Part shown: positions 1 through 11,087 of the stretch, one piece after another
How the letters are laid out: the number at the start of each line of letters is the position of its first letter
How positions within the stretch are numbered: position 1 is the first letter of the stretch
DNA from: Costus lasius
Taxonomy: Eukaryota; Streptophyta; Magnoliopsida; Zingiberales; Costaceae
Reading direction: 5' to 3'
Assembly (NCBI GenBank): GCA_027563935.2
Contig: CM050453.2
Location: forward strand, 60,496,018-60,560,017
Length of the DNA stretch: 64,000 bases
Program-made: the position numbers and the translations under genes
The notes under the pieces: model-generated
Told to the model about the DNA's origin: nothing
Database searches by the model: none
Seen by the model: only the letters and a program-made list of their open reading frames with translations

Positions 1-1851
1 GTGGCACTTTGCTCTACGACACCCCATATCACAAAATGAGAGTGATGACATCAAGAGGTGGCCCCTGTCTGATCAAGACATGGCACTTTGCGTCTTATAT
101 CACCCCATAACATAAAAGAGTAATGACATCAAGAGGTGGCCCCTGTCCGACCAAGACATGGCACTTTGCGTCAAAACCCGTTCTCCCAAAAGGTTCCTAC
201 TGGACAACAGACATATCTTATTTCATATTTCACAAAGGTGGACTCCTAAGTGTCAACTAGACTCTAGGATAGTCATCACAAAAATCATATCGGGCAGGCT
301 GAACATCAACCTCCTCACATATCACAATACAGGGCTGAAATTCAAACCATTAACATATCACATACGGACTATCCCCTTTGAGTACACAGTTACACTTAGC
401 CTTAGTCCTAACCATCACATAGCACATAATATCCGAATTCACATAACCACATAATTTTCATAAGTCACATAACCACATAATATTCCAAATTCACATAACC
501 CGTTACATAACACATATTATTCCAAAAATCTTATAACATATCACATAATATTTCATATTCAAATAGTGTAGTCCTTAGATTTCATGCTAATTAGTTCAGT
601 CAAACCTTGCTATGTTATCACCCAAATTTCTCAAACAATTTCTCAACATAACCCTAAGTATATAACCATATACTTATAAAATCAACTTAAAATTTTCAAA
701 CAATTTCTCAAACAATTTCTCAAACAACTACCACATGTAACATGTTAACTAAAAACATCAAATTCGGTTTCCATACATATTATCAAGATTTCGGTTTAAC
801 TACAATTAACAAGTTTTCGGTTTTCATACATGCTACAAAAATCATTGATTTATACCTAGTTAACAAGAATTTCATACTCAAAATTCAATGATTTAACGCT
901 ACCAAAATTCCTACAAAAATACCTTAAATTTCATACAAATTTTCGGTTAAATAATCATCATATAATCACCTTTGAAAAATTCGGTTTTCATGATATAATC
1001 AACTTTACAAAATTCGGTTTTCATGATATAATCAACTTTACAAAATTCGGTTTTCATCATGGTAAAGTCTTGAATTTCGGTTTTAGCATGGTAAGATTTC
1101 CAACAAGCAAATATATCATCTAACACATCAATTAACACAAACAAATAGATAGAAATCGATTAAACACCCCACTCACCTCTTAACCGAGAACACAAGGTGA
1201 AAATTCTCCAAAAACAATTCGTCTAAGGCTTGAAGTTCTACCAAGAATCGCCACCAAACACCAAGGAGAATTCGCCAAAGGGGAAGAGATGGAGAAATCG
1301 CCAAAATCGCTTCAAGAACTCTTCAATAACACCAAAATCGCCTTCTTCCTCCTAGCCGTCGCCCAAGGTTTTTCTTCAAGCCAAAAATCGCCAAAACCTC
1401 TACCCTAGCCGAAATTACTACTTAAACTTTGGGTTTTTAAATTTTAAACCCATTAACCAATTAATTCCAAAAGGGTTTAACCCATTTAACTAATAATTTC
1501 GAATTTTAAATCTAATATCCAATAACCCAATAACCCATGGTTTAAGTGAAAATCCAATATGAATTTAAATTAACATCCAATTAATTAATTCACTTAAGCG
1601 CAAATCCAATAAGGATTTAATTAATATCCAATAAGGTCTAATTAATTAACTAACAACTTACAACCCATAAATCCTAATTAATTTATCATGAACAACTAAT
1701 AATAATTTATCATAAATTAACAGCCAATAATCAAACAAATAATCTCTAATTAAATAACTATTAACAACCAATACATAAAAATATCACAGTCAATAATTTT
1801 AAACTAAATCAAAATAATGCTTACCAGGACTTAAGATCCTTGGATCTTACA
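1..1851. mobile_element. Right part of a long solo-type LTR, cut by the window edge
   Basis: The sequence matches, with gaps, the right two thirds of the complete copy at 24224-26943, starting at about 25163 of that copy and ending at the same terminus (GGATCTTACA). It is AT-rich, with only scattered short reading frames and no protein domain. It is followed at 1852 by copia-1 LTR sequence, so it inserted into that LTR; the expected 5-bp target duplication would be TGATA (1852-1856), with its partner outside the window. Family is not certain: ends of the TGTCACATCC...TTACA type are common in Ty3/gypsy chromovirus LTRs, which is an inference. Confidence 0.8.
1832..1849. repeat. Inverted repeat at the LTR terminus
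   Basis: TAAGATCC, two bases, GGATCTTA: a perfect 8-bp inverted repeat ending two bases inside the LTR end. The homologous copy at 26924-26941 carries the identical palindrome. Confidence 0.8.
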
Positions 1852-1907
1852 TGATACTGATACAATCCCAAGGCCTCAAACATTAGCCTTAAGGGCATAC
1901 CCCAACA
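1852..1907 (-). mobile_element. 5' tip of a copia-1 LTR, interrupted by the long LTR
   Basis: Read on the minus strand it starts TGTTGGGGTATGCCC and matches the first 56 bases of the copia-1 LTRs (for example 15288 onward). It stops at 1852 where the long LTR is inserted. It lies against copia-2 gag sequence with no polypurine tract, so it is most simply the end of a separate copia-1 insertion (solo LTR or element) into the gag of D; the expected target duplication would begin TCTGT at 1908. Confidence 0.75.
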
Positions 1908-2758
1908 TCTGTAACATAAATACCTGAGCTAGAAGCTAAGGCCAAGCCTTTCTTCTCTTCATTCTGAAGTTGCTTGCAGTCCCTCCTCTAGTGACCCTGC
2001 TCGCCACAGTGGAAACTCCTCTGCTCCTTTGACTTCTTCGCCCTTTTCTTTAGTGCCTAGGTAGGACCTATGACACTGCCCTTAACACGTGCCTTACCCT
2101 TCTTCTTTATCTTCTTGGTCGTAGGGACCAAAAGAGCAGAATTGGGTTTGGTCTTACCCATCTCACGCTCGGCTGTTTGGAGCATATTAAGTAGTTCCTC
2201 CCTTGTGCAATCAATCCGGTTCATGTTAAAATTTATGATAAACAGACTGAAGCTAGGGGGCAGGGACTGTACAATAAGATCCACAACTAGTTCGTTGTCT
2301 ATGGTATCTCCCAGTCTCCTGAGATGATCCACATTCCCAATTAGCTTGAGAACGTGGGGTCTCACTAGTGCACCCTCAGACAACTTGCACCGATAAACTG
2401 CTTTGGTAGTGTTATATCTCTCAGTTCTAGCCTGAGCCTCGAACATATGTTTCAGATAAGTGATCATTTGAAAAGCTTTCTGCTCCTCATATTGCACCTG
2501 AAGTTCAGGTGCCATATTGGCTAGCATGAGACATGCAACCTCCAAAGAGTCATCCTGATGCGTTCTAAAAGCATCCCTGTCTGCCGTCCGGGCATTAAGC
2601 CGAGGAGCCACAGGAAGAGGATATTTGAAGACATACAGCTTCTTCTTGAGCTTGAGGGCTATCCTCAAGTTCCGATGCTAGTCCATAAAGTTGGATCCAA
2701 CCAACTTATCCTTATCTAAAAGGGATCACAGTGTCAATCCGCCAGTATTCGTAGCCAT
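1908..2758 (-). pseudogene. Broken copia-2 gag (element D)
   Basis: Capsid-type Gag of a Ty1/copia element, homologous along its length to the Gag of copia-1 A, B and C (shared blocks such as KKLYV, ACLMLA, FIINFNMN and LLNML) but clearly diverged. I place the start at the ATG at 2756-2758, aligned with the copia-1 start. It is dead: an in-frame TGA at 2726-2728 and TAG at 2678-2680 interrupt the first 27 codons, and the longest open stretch is 2057-2668. A degenerate zinc knuckle (FHCGEQGH, then a stop, then RRDC) lies near 1990-2020. At 1907 the frame runs into a copia-1 LTR. Gag would normally form the cytoplasmic particle that packages element RNA. Confidence 0.85.
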
Positions 2759-3718
2759 TGTTATACAAGAAACAATAGATTAGTACTACTTCGAATCATT
2801 TAAACTAGACTTGTTTTAAATGATTATGACCCCCACTATTTTAATCGAATTGACAACCCACAAAGTCAATCGGGAAATTTAAGATTTCCTAGTGAGATGG
2901 GATTCTTATTCCACATGAGGCTTTGCGTCCTACGACGGTGGGATGAGATCCACAAAGTGACCCATGCTTCTTTAGGTGGGCACGCCGGCCGGTTGCTCCA
3001 AGCAACTCCCCTTGTTGAGACAGTCTAGGCATTTCATGTCCAGCGAGGGCTGGATACAGCATGAAACCCTTACCTCTCTACAATGCCTCTAGAGTTTCAT
3101 CATGTGCCCAGCACATATGAACATCTTGTCAAGTCCATTCCTAACCATTATGCCTAGGGCCAACGAGTTTCCTTGCGAAGGCACGCCCAGGTTGAAACTG
3201 GACTGGTGAAACTATTGCCACCATGCACTTTCTAAAGATAAGTGGGTGTGTCCCACGAGGGTGGGAAACAGTTCACAACACCACTGATTGATAGCTTAGT
3301 GAGGGCTACGCGTTAGAAGGCTACTAGACTTGATATTTTGAATGAGGGTTTTTGAGGTCTCATTAGTTTTATCTTATGTCTAACAATATAGGCATGCAAT
3401 CCTATAGTGATAACATAACAATAAAACATCACAGGCACACTTTAGCAGATAAGGAAAGCAGTAAAAGAATGATGTGACATAGCCTATTCAAGACATTGAA
3501 CCAACCCATGCCAAAAGGAGGTTCAACTCTTGACCTAGGACTCAAGCCCCAAAGACAAGACCTAACCTAGCCGACCTCTTGATTGGTCTTCAAGGTTGGC
3601 TCCAAGGTCCTTCTCACCATGGTTTAGCTCACAAACCCTAGAGGTAGTTCTAGGGAAAACCTAGAAGCACCCTCATAGGTTCGGCCAATGCCATAGGCTT
3701 CCTCCAAGGGTGATGCGC
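2759..3718 (-). other. Gag-proximal half of the copia-2 leader (D)
   Basis: Untranslated leader between the E0 insertion and the D gag start; no gene seen. It resembles the copia-1 leader just upstream of gag. It keeps a CCCAC/GTGGG hairpin (3252-3265) at the place corresponding to the first of the two TCA-loop hairpins of copia-1. The last five bases (3714-3718, TGCGC) are the left copy of the E0 target duplication. Confidence 0.7.
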
Positions 3719-6400
3719 TGATAGGTTTCCGCAAGTGCACGAAATTATCGAAGTAATAAAAATATCGATCCACAGAGACCTACGTGTTAAGTACCAAATA
3801 GTTGTATTCTCACTAGCTAAGCAATCGAATATGATGTGAGTAAACAGTAGGAAAGCGCGCAAAATAAGATATAATCAAAGAGAGATACATGGGACTAGGG
3901 TTTCATCCACCTTAACTTCAATGATTAGATATAATAAAAGGTTCGACAATCAAATCTTGCTATGATAAAGACCTAATTTACTTCATAAAAGGATTATCTC
4001 ACTTTCGTGCAGACAATCATGCAGGGACCAATCCTCGCTTTCGCGCAAGATCTATCCCAACACTGTAGATAAGTATGTTGGGGTATGCCCTTAAGGCTAA
4101 TGTTTGAGGCCTTGGGATTATTTCAGTATCATGTATAAACTCTATGTTTATAAAGGCAATGGTTGTTATTCAGGTTGTTACATCATCTGCTGCAATATGT
4201 ATACTTCTGAATAATGTCTCAATGCTGTTCAGCTAGGCTGACATGCAGTTTTGTCCTTAGTCGAGATATCTTGGTGAACATGAGACAGCCTTGATATGAT
4301 TGAGACTAATATGTGTTCTAATCTTATAGGATGCTTCGAGCATGGAATAAGATGTAGACTCATGGGTACATTGGATGTACTGGACATACCCTACTTATGA
4401 TATTCAATTGCTTGTCACAATGTGAATAATCCTTATATGCAAACAAGTGGCATATTTCCTCTGACTTGAGATCACTTCTGTTTCTAAATGATGATTGGCA
4501 TTGTTTTGAGGTAGTTCAATATCAATTGAAACATAATGGTTATAGACTATCTTGGATAATGAACATGAGTCATGTTAGGGCACTAGTGATAGATATAGGA
4601 TTGCCGTCTCCTTGTTGGAGTGTGATGTTCTATAGGGGCCCCCTGGATGAGATGATTGAGAAAGTGTATGGCCATACCCAGATGACTATGTTCATCTGAT
4701 CTAATCATTCTCATCATATTGGAATTACAGGCTTGACACGCTTGTCCAATAAGAACATCCAGTGGCAAAGGAAACACATATGTCAAGTGACTTGGGTTCA
4801 CACTTGTGCTGTGGTTTGGGTGTAGTCTTGGAAGACTCTTTCCTTTATATCGGGAGACAGTGATGTGTTGCTAGATACCCCTCACTGATCGTGATAACGT
4901 AAGTTATCGTTACCGACATTTAAAGGAAACCCTTAGGGTCGCACAATTTGATGATATGGCTTACTTGAGTCAGATCGTGTGGACTGAATTGTTTTGGTTC
5001 AGTTTAATGGGATTTAAACTCTGATTGTAAGTGAGATCTGGTCTGATCATGTTTGATTGATTAGGGCTTGAGATCGGTAAGCTTCGATCGAGAGAATTGA
5101 TGCTAGATCGGTGAGATCAAGAGCATCAAGAGATGAATGGTTAGATCTTGAGCCTTATGGTTTAATTTGATCTAGACCAATGCTTGGTTTAATTTGGTCT
5201 TTGAACCAAATCCAATTGAACCGGCTCATCAAGTGAGCGCATGGTTCAAAGAGGAGAACATTGCGATTTGTTCACTAAGCGTGAACACTTGAACGTGTGA
5301 GGGTTTACTATTTTTGGAAGTCATGCTTTCCAAAATAGGGAGCACGCCTCACGTTCGAGAGCATTGCTCTATTCTCGCTCGCCTCTTCCTCTCGACGCCT
5401 CTCTCTCGTGTGGTGAGTCTTCACGCAAAGGAGAAGAGAACAAAACCAAGAGATCATCTCATCTTCCCTTCAAGCGATCAGGAGACTTGGAGATCCTTGC
5501 TAGCACAAGGAACGACAAGGAGAAAGCCTTTTCTCATCTTGTGTGCGTCACCTTTGGAGGAGAGCCGCTCGCCCTCTTGCTTCCAAGTCGCCATCCAAGC
5601 AATGGCAATGGTATGATCCTTGTGTTGATTTATACGCTTATTAAGTTGATCTATGTTCATACATGCGATCCTAGGAAACCCTAGATTCCGCCCATGCAAA
5701 TTTTTGTTAACGCATGCTTTAGGGTTTCGCCCCCTTTAGGGAACTTTCAAAGTAAACCATCAACAAAGAACTCAAGGATCACTTTTGTGCATCCGAATTC
5801 TAAGTTGATCATCACAAGTGGAGCCTCACGGATCACTTTCGTGCATCCGAGTCTCAACACAGGTTCTACCTAGGGTTCTCCAACGTTCCGATCCTCACTT
5901 TCATGCAAGATCTCCACGTTTGACATAATAACTCAATCCTAGATCAATATTATTAAATATGGCAATTAATCTACTAGAACAGATCAAATTAGATCTAACC
6001 TAAGGAAGGGATCCTAACATGCAATTCTAGGGTTCAAAGTTCTCAAGCAAATCACCTTTCAGTCTCATTGCGAAAACTCTAAAACATGGATAATAACATA
6101 GATCTATGGAAAGTTAAAGACAATTCATCACAAAAGTAGAATTATCACAACGAAGATTATCATGATGAAAAAGAAGAATTATCTAATCATTAAAAATCAA
6201 GAGGATTACACCCCATGTCCCAAAAATAGTATCAAGCTTGCATGGAGGAAGAAATACAATGAATCATAATTTTAGAAGATCAAAAATCAAGTAGAAAAGA
6301 GGTTTTAGAAAATACAGCACGGCTGTGAAATAATTCATAGCCGTATTTTGCAAGCAGAACTCGATGAACAGTGCTGTCACCACCGATTTTGCAAGCAGAA
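3719..6400 (-). repeat. 3' LTR of E0, interrupted and missing its upstream part
   Basis: Matches 16971-17700 and the other gypsy LTRs (20629-22343, 32112-34039). A copia-1 solo LTR occupies 4076-5749. The inner boundary, about 6380-6440, is approximate: a local duplication joins mid-LTR sequence directly to the pol-env-type spacer, so the upstream LTR end (TGATGACACC) is missing. The LTR holds several copies of a TCACTTTCGTGCA-type motif. Confidence 0.75.
4076..5749 (+). mobile_element. Solo copia-1 LTR
   Basis: 1674 bp, beginning TGTTGGGGTATGCCC and ending GGGAACTTTCA, flanked by AAGTA at 4071-4075 and 5750-5754. There is no internal sequence, so it is a solo LTR left by recombination between the two LTRs of one element. 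The uninterrupted target can be read in the sister gypsy LTR at about 17061-17080. Confidence 0.95.
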
Positions 6401-6492
6401 CTCGAAGATCAATAATTCATAGCCGTATTTTTGCCATCCCTGTTTCTTGAAATCACAGCAAGAAAACACTTACTCAATAAGCAGATTACATA

Positions 6493-6690
6493 GTTAAAAT
6501 ACGGTACCGTGAAACCCCTTACGGTAGTGCCGTAATTTACAAAGAACTCTCGGGTTAAAAATGACTTAAAAATACGATACCATGAAAAATATTACGGTAG
6601 TACCGTAAAATACCAAAAACTCTCAGGGGGAAATCAGACCAAAAATATGGTACTGTAAAGTGGATTACGGCAGTGTCGTATTTTGCACAA
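6493..6690. repeat. Palindrome array in the E0 spacer
   Basis: About three units of roughly 75-80 bp. Each pairs an ACGGTACCGT-type palindrome with a TTACGGNAGTNCCGTAA-type palindrome; the copy at 6592-6608 (TTACGGTAGTACCGTAA) is perfect. The same arrays occur in other gypsy LTRs and pol-env spacers in this window. Confidence 0.8.
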
Positions 6691-6906
6691 AATTTTATTT
6701 TCCCTGCAAAACAAAAAGAAAACTTAATCCTAAAAATTAACTAAAATAAAAGCAACTAAACTAAGCAAAAGTGCTTGGGTTGCCTCCCAAGAAGCGCTAA
6801 TTTTAGGTCCATAGCTTGACCAAAAATAGAAAATCATGGAGAAGCAGGTGAATCAGTTCCAAAGTAAAGAGCAAATAATTTTCTGCATTTCCTTTGTCCT
6901 AAAAGT

Positions 6907-8259
6907 TTAGCCACTAATCCAAAAAATCCAGAGATTCATATAAATCACAATCAAAGTGGCTTTCTTAAATATGCAGAAATTAAAATCATACTTCTCAAAT
7001 CCACTCAAAGAAATCTTTATGATCTTGCTATGTTTATCAAAAAGCAAAATCATGAGTCCTTTCTTCAGACTAATATTTTCAATAGCAATAAGAAAAGGAC
7101 TTCCATCAAAATAATCAAGCATTGGATCATCATAATAAGTTTTATGTCTCTCATTAGATTCCTCAATAAAGCATAATTTTTTAAATTCATCAAAAGATTC
7201 AACAAAAGATATGGGCAAAACATCAGAGTGAGATTCATTAGTATTTGTAATTTTCAAATCATCTTCAGGTTCCTCATGCTCACAATCATATAGCTTATCA
7301 ATATCAAAATCATTATCAAAATCAAGATGAGACTCTTCAAAATCAATTTCCTCATGCTTCCCCACAAATAATTCATCATCAGAAGAGTCAAAATCAGAAT
7401 CATATGAGAAATAAGATTTATCAATGTTTACAATAGAATCAGAGTTAGCCTCAAAAGTTTTATCATAAATTTCAACAATATCACCAAGATCACAGTGGGG
7501 TTCATCAATTTCAAAATTTTCACCCAAATCAGATTGATGTACATGAATATCACAATTTTCAAACTCATCAGAATTAACCATGAATGATATATCATCAAAA
7601 GAATCAATTTCATCAAAAGAGGGTTTTTCAATTTCAATTTCCCCAATCTTTTCCACAATTAAATTATCAGAATAATCAATTTTACAATCATCAAAATCAG
7701 AGTGAGATTCATGAATATTCACATAAGGCTCAATCTCAAAACAATCATGATCACAGGGGGAATTTTCTAAATCAAGTTTTTCAGTATCAAACTCAAATAA
7801 CCATGCTTGTTGTGCAATCTGGGTTTCTAGCAATTCATTATTAGCAGTCAAAGATTCTTCTTGATAAGAAATTTGATTAACAGAACCCTTAAGATCATCA
7901 AGATGCTTACTTTGATTTGCCAGCATTTGGTCTAAAAATTGATTTTGTTTAGCAAAAAAATTTTCTCGATCAGCCATGAATTTTTTACATATGGATTTTA
8001 CGCTAGATATTTCAGTATCCTCAAAGCATGGCACAGAAACATGATCAGAGCAATCATCATAAAAAGAAGTTTGATTTTCCCAACTAGAATCATAATGATC
8101 ATCTTGATAGCACGGTGAATTAGAATTTGCATGATATCTAAATTGACATTCATAAGCATAATGATCAGAAGACTTACAAATATTACATGTAACAGAATAA
8201 GAGTGTAATTTAGCTAATTCTGCAATAGACATCTGTGAATAATCCTTGTATGCGAACAA
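6907..8259 (-). pseudogene. Gag C-terminal remnant of E0, open for 450 codons, chimeric start
   Basis: An open frame of 450 codons. Near the N-terminus is a CX2CX4HX4C zinc knuckle (CNICKSSDH...C, about residues 25-38), then a likely coiled-coil stretch (about residues 90-150, NQFLDQMLANQ), then a long Asp/Glu/Ser-rich region with loose repeats (FDSSDDELF and SHSDFD types). This order fits the C-terminal part of an Athila-type Gag whose capsid part is missing. The ATG and first codons (8234-8259) come from the antisense strand of the copia A LTR, so the start is an accident of the fusion. The E2 copy (45853-46959) is homologous but broken. Whether any protein is made is unknown. Confidence 0.6.
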
Positions 8260-9571
8260 GTGGCATACTTCCTCTGACTTGAGATCACTTGTGTTTCTAA
8301 ATGATGATTGGCATTGTTTTGAGATAGTTCGATATCATTTGAAACATAATGGTTATAGACTATCTTGGATGGTGAGCATGAGTCATGTTAGGGCGCTAGT
8401 GATAGACATAGGATTGCCATCTCCTTCATTGGAGTGTGATGTTCTAAAGGGGCCCCCTGGATGAGATGATTGAGAAAGTGTATGGCCATACCCAGATGAC
8501 TATGTTCATCTGATCTAATCATTCTCATCATATTGGAGTTACAGGCTTGACACGCTTGTCCAATAAGAACATCCAGTGGCAAAGGAAACATGTATGTCTA
8601 GTGAAATGGATTCACACTTGTGCTGTGGTTTGGGTGTAGTCTTGGAAGACTCTTTCCTTTATATCGGGAGACAGTGATGTGTTGCTAGATACCCCTCACT
8701 GATCGTGATAACGTAAGTTATCATTACCGACGTTTAAAGGAAACCCTTAGGGTCGCACAATTTGATGATATGGCTTACTTAAGTCAGATCGTGTGGACTG
8801 AATTGTTTGGGTTTAGTTTAAAGGGATTTAATCTCTGATTGTAAGTGAGATCTGGTCTGATCATGTTTGATTGATTAGGGCTTGAGATCGGTAAGCTTCG
8901 ATCGAGAGAATAGATGCTAGATCGGTGAGATCAGGAGCATCAGGAGATGAACGGTTAGATCTGGAGCCTTAGGGTTTAATTGTGATCTAGACCAAATGCT
9001 TGGGTTAATTGGTCTTTGAACCAAACCAAAATGAACCGGCTCATCATATGAGCGCATGGTTCAATGGGAAGAGAAAAATACGATGGTTCACAAGGAGTGA
9101 ACGCATCACACGTTGAGGGGGTTTTTTCTATTTTGGGAAACCATGTTTCCAAAACATGGTCACGCCTCACGTTCGCTCCTCTCACGCCTATTGTCGCCTC
9201 TTCCTCTCTATGCTCTCTCAACTCTCGAGTGTTGAAGGAGTTGACGACAAGGAGGTCTCGGCCAAGCAAGACATCTCTTCTTCCCTTCCATTCGATCAGG
9301 AGACTTGAAGGTCTTTGCTAGCACAAGGATCAACAAGGAGTAGGCGATCTTCTTCTTGTGTGCGCATCTTCTGGAGGAGATCCCTTTCGCTCTCTTCTTC
9401 CAAGGCACCATCCAAGCAATGGCGATGGTATGACTCTTATCAATGTATACAAGTTTTAATAGTTGATCATATGACATGCATGCAACCGATCATCTAGAAA
9501 CCCTTATTTCCGCTGCCCAAAATTTTATATGCGCCACTTTAGGGTTTCGCCCCCTTTATAGGGGACTTTCA
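8234..9571 (+). repeat. 5' LTR of copia A, truncated
   Basis: 1338 bp aligning without net gaps to 15633-16970 of the 3' LTR. I count about ten differences by eye (0.7-0.8%), implying an insertion clearly older than B. Confidence 0.93.
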
Positions 9572-9573
9572 AT

Positions 9574-9585
9574 TGGTATCAGAGC
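9574..9585 (+). other. Primer binding site, initiator-Met type (copia A)
   Basis: TGGTATCAGAGC two bases after the LTR end, the usual plant copia primer site complementary to the 3' end of initiator methionine tRNA. Confidence 0.9.
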
Positions 9586-10303
9586 CTAGTTATAAGCATG
9601 TTTTTATGATTGCTTGAGGCTTTTTGTGATCCATGTTTGCGCTTGTATGCTTAGATCTAAACTACATGCGAAAATTACCTGTTAAGTTGTTCATGCGAAA
9701 ACTTGATGAACATGTTTTCTAGTTGGCGCATGTTCTAGTTTTTCTTCAAAACTTGTTAACTTGCGCGCCTCACTTAGATCTATAGCTGCCTACTATAAAA
9801 CCTTAGACGGGTTATTAGGGTTGAAATCATAGTCGTGTCTAGATCCAACCAGTCTGATCAGACTATCTGACAGCCTAGAAGGGTCGACCAGATGGCATCT
9901 GTGCGCAAGCACAAGGTGGCTATAGGTTGACTGCAGACAGGCGTGTAGCGATGTCTGGTTGAGACAACCAGTGAACGCTCTTGAGTCAGGCACGGGCTCA
10001 CACCCGCTTGCCAGAACTCATGAGGCTCGTTCAGCCCAACGCATGCATTGTTGGCCACTGGGTCAACTCAAGTCAGTTAGGACTTGGTGCATGCAAGGGC
10101 AGTGGGTCTGACTAGGTCTGATGAGTGAATCCCTATTAATGAACCGTTGTAAGGTAGTAGGGCACATAAGGAAAATAAAATTGATGCCTATGGGTTTTCG
10201 AAAACTTTATTTTCTTATTGTTGGATCACATGTTGAATGTATACCATGATGATTGTCTATTTAATCTTATGTGGGCTGCCTATTTTAATGTGTGCTGTGC
10301 TGG

Positions 10304-10398
10304 GGCCTGCGTGCCTGGATTAAACTGTAAATTATTATAATTGTGATCTGCGCATCACATTTTAATTAATTTATTGTGTAATTGACCTGCGTGTCAAT
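10304..10398 (+). promoter_or_regulatory. Three hairpins sharing a CTGCGT/C loop (copia A leader)
   Basis: GGC-CTGCGT-GCC at 10304-10315, GTGAT-CTGCGC-ATCAC at 10343-10358 and ATTGAC-CTGCGT-GTCAAT at 10381-10398. The loops match while the stems differ. All three recur in B and C. Function is unknown; packaging or dimerisation of element RNA is a guess. Confidence 0.6.
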
Positions 10399-10452
10399 CT
10401 TGTCTAGATAGATTAAATTGTATTTTAATCAGACAAGAGCACAGAGCACACT

Positions 10453-10508
10453 TGGCAGAGGCGCATGCAGCAGTGGCTTCACCAGTGGGAGGTCCAGGGT
10501 TCGACTCT
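10453..10508 (+). other. tRNA-like A box and B box in the copia A leader
   Basis: TGGCAGAGGCGC (10453-10464) resembles a pol III A box, and GGTTCGACTCT (10498-10508) a B box within a T-arm-like stem-loop, 45 bases apart start to start. The same pair is in B (minus, 42520-42474) and C (61173-61229). There is no full cloverleaf, so this is not a tRNA gene. Confidence 0.45.
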
Positions 10509-10842
10509 GGGACAGGCGCATTTACCTGGTGGGCGCACCTGAGCTGCAGTGGGTGCTTGGGCCCTGGGTTGGGCCAGATGAGATGCAAAAGACCCATGAA
10601 GAGCTCAAGTGAAGACTTAAGTTATAATTAAGGTCTTACCTAGGCTTAATGGGCTTTTACCACATAAGATCAGCATGCTTTCTATTTATTGTTTATATAA
10701 TTAGAATTGCATGATTTAATCTTCTGCTATCACCATAGGGTTTGCATGATAGTTAAGAAGATAAAAGACCGTTAAAATCCAACGCTAAAATATCAAGCTC
10801 GTAAGCCTTCTGGCGCGAAACCTCACTGTTCTGACTATCGTT

Positions 10843-11087
10843 GGGGCCGTGTTGTACCCACTCAGTGGGCACGCCCATCTATCTTCAGACGGTGTGTGAT
10901 TACACCTGCGTGTTACAGGGAAGGGATTTATTGCTTCTCGTTGCTCAGCATAACACGTGGTGGTCCAGGGAGTAGGTCGGGTCAGCTTGACCATGTAGGC
11001 TACATATGTGGCGCATATGGTAGCTATATGGAGGCAGCCATCTGTGGGATCAGAGACTGTGTTGTACCAACTCAGTTGGCACAGTCT
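10843..11087 (+). promoter_or_regulatory. Two duplicated TCA-loop hairpins (copia A leader)
   Basis: Inner stems CCCAC-TCA-GTGGG (10857-10869) and CCAAC-TCA-GTTGG (11067-11079), each preceded by a TTGTA bulge and enclosed by an outer stem. The second outer stem is AGACTGTG (11054-11061) with CACAGTCT (11080-11087). The spacing is 210 bases. Both are kept in B and C. Confidence 0.55.

Noticed and set aside
158..454. 98-codon plus-strand frame at the left edge
   Set aside because: It lies inside the long LTR; the second copy (25141-25638) has a different frame and length, so it is not conserved coding sequence.
6907..8259. An acidic host nuclear or transcription protein
   Set aside because: The zinc knuckle is of retroelement type, the frame lies between element landmarks, and the E2 copy occurs right after a retroelement primer site.
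10453..10508. A true tRNA gene
   Set aside because: Only A- and B-box-like motifs are present; there is no acceptor stem or anticodon arm.
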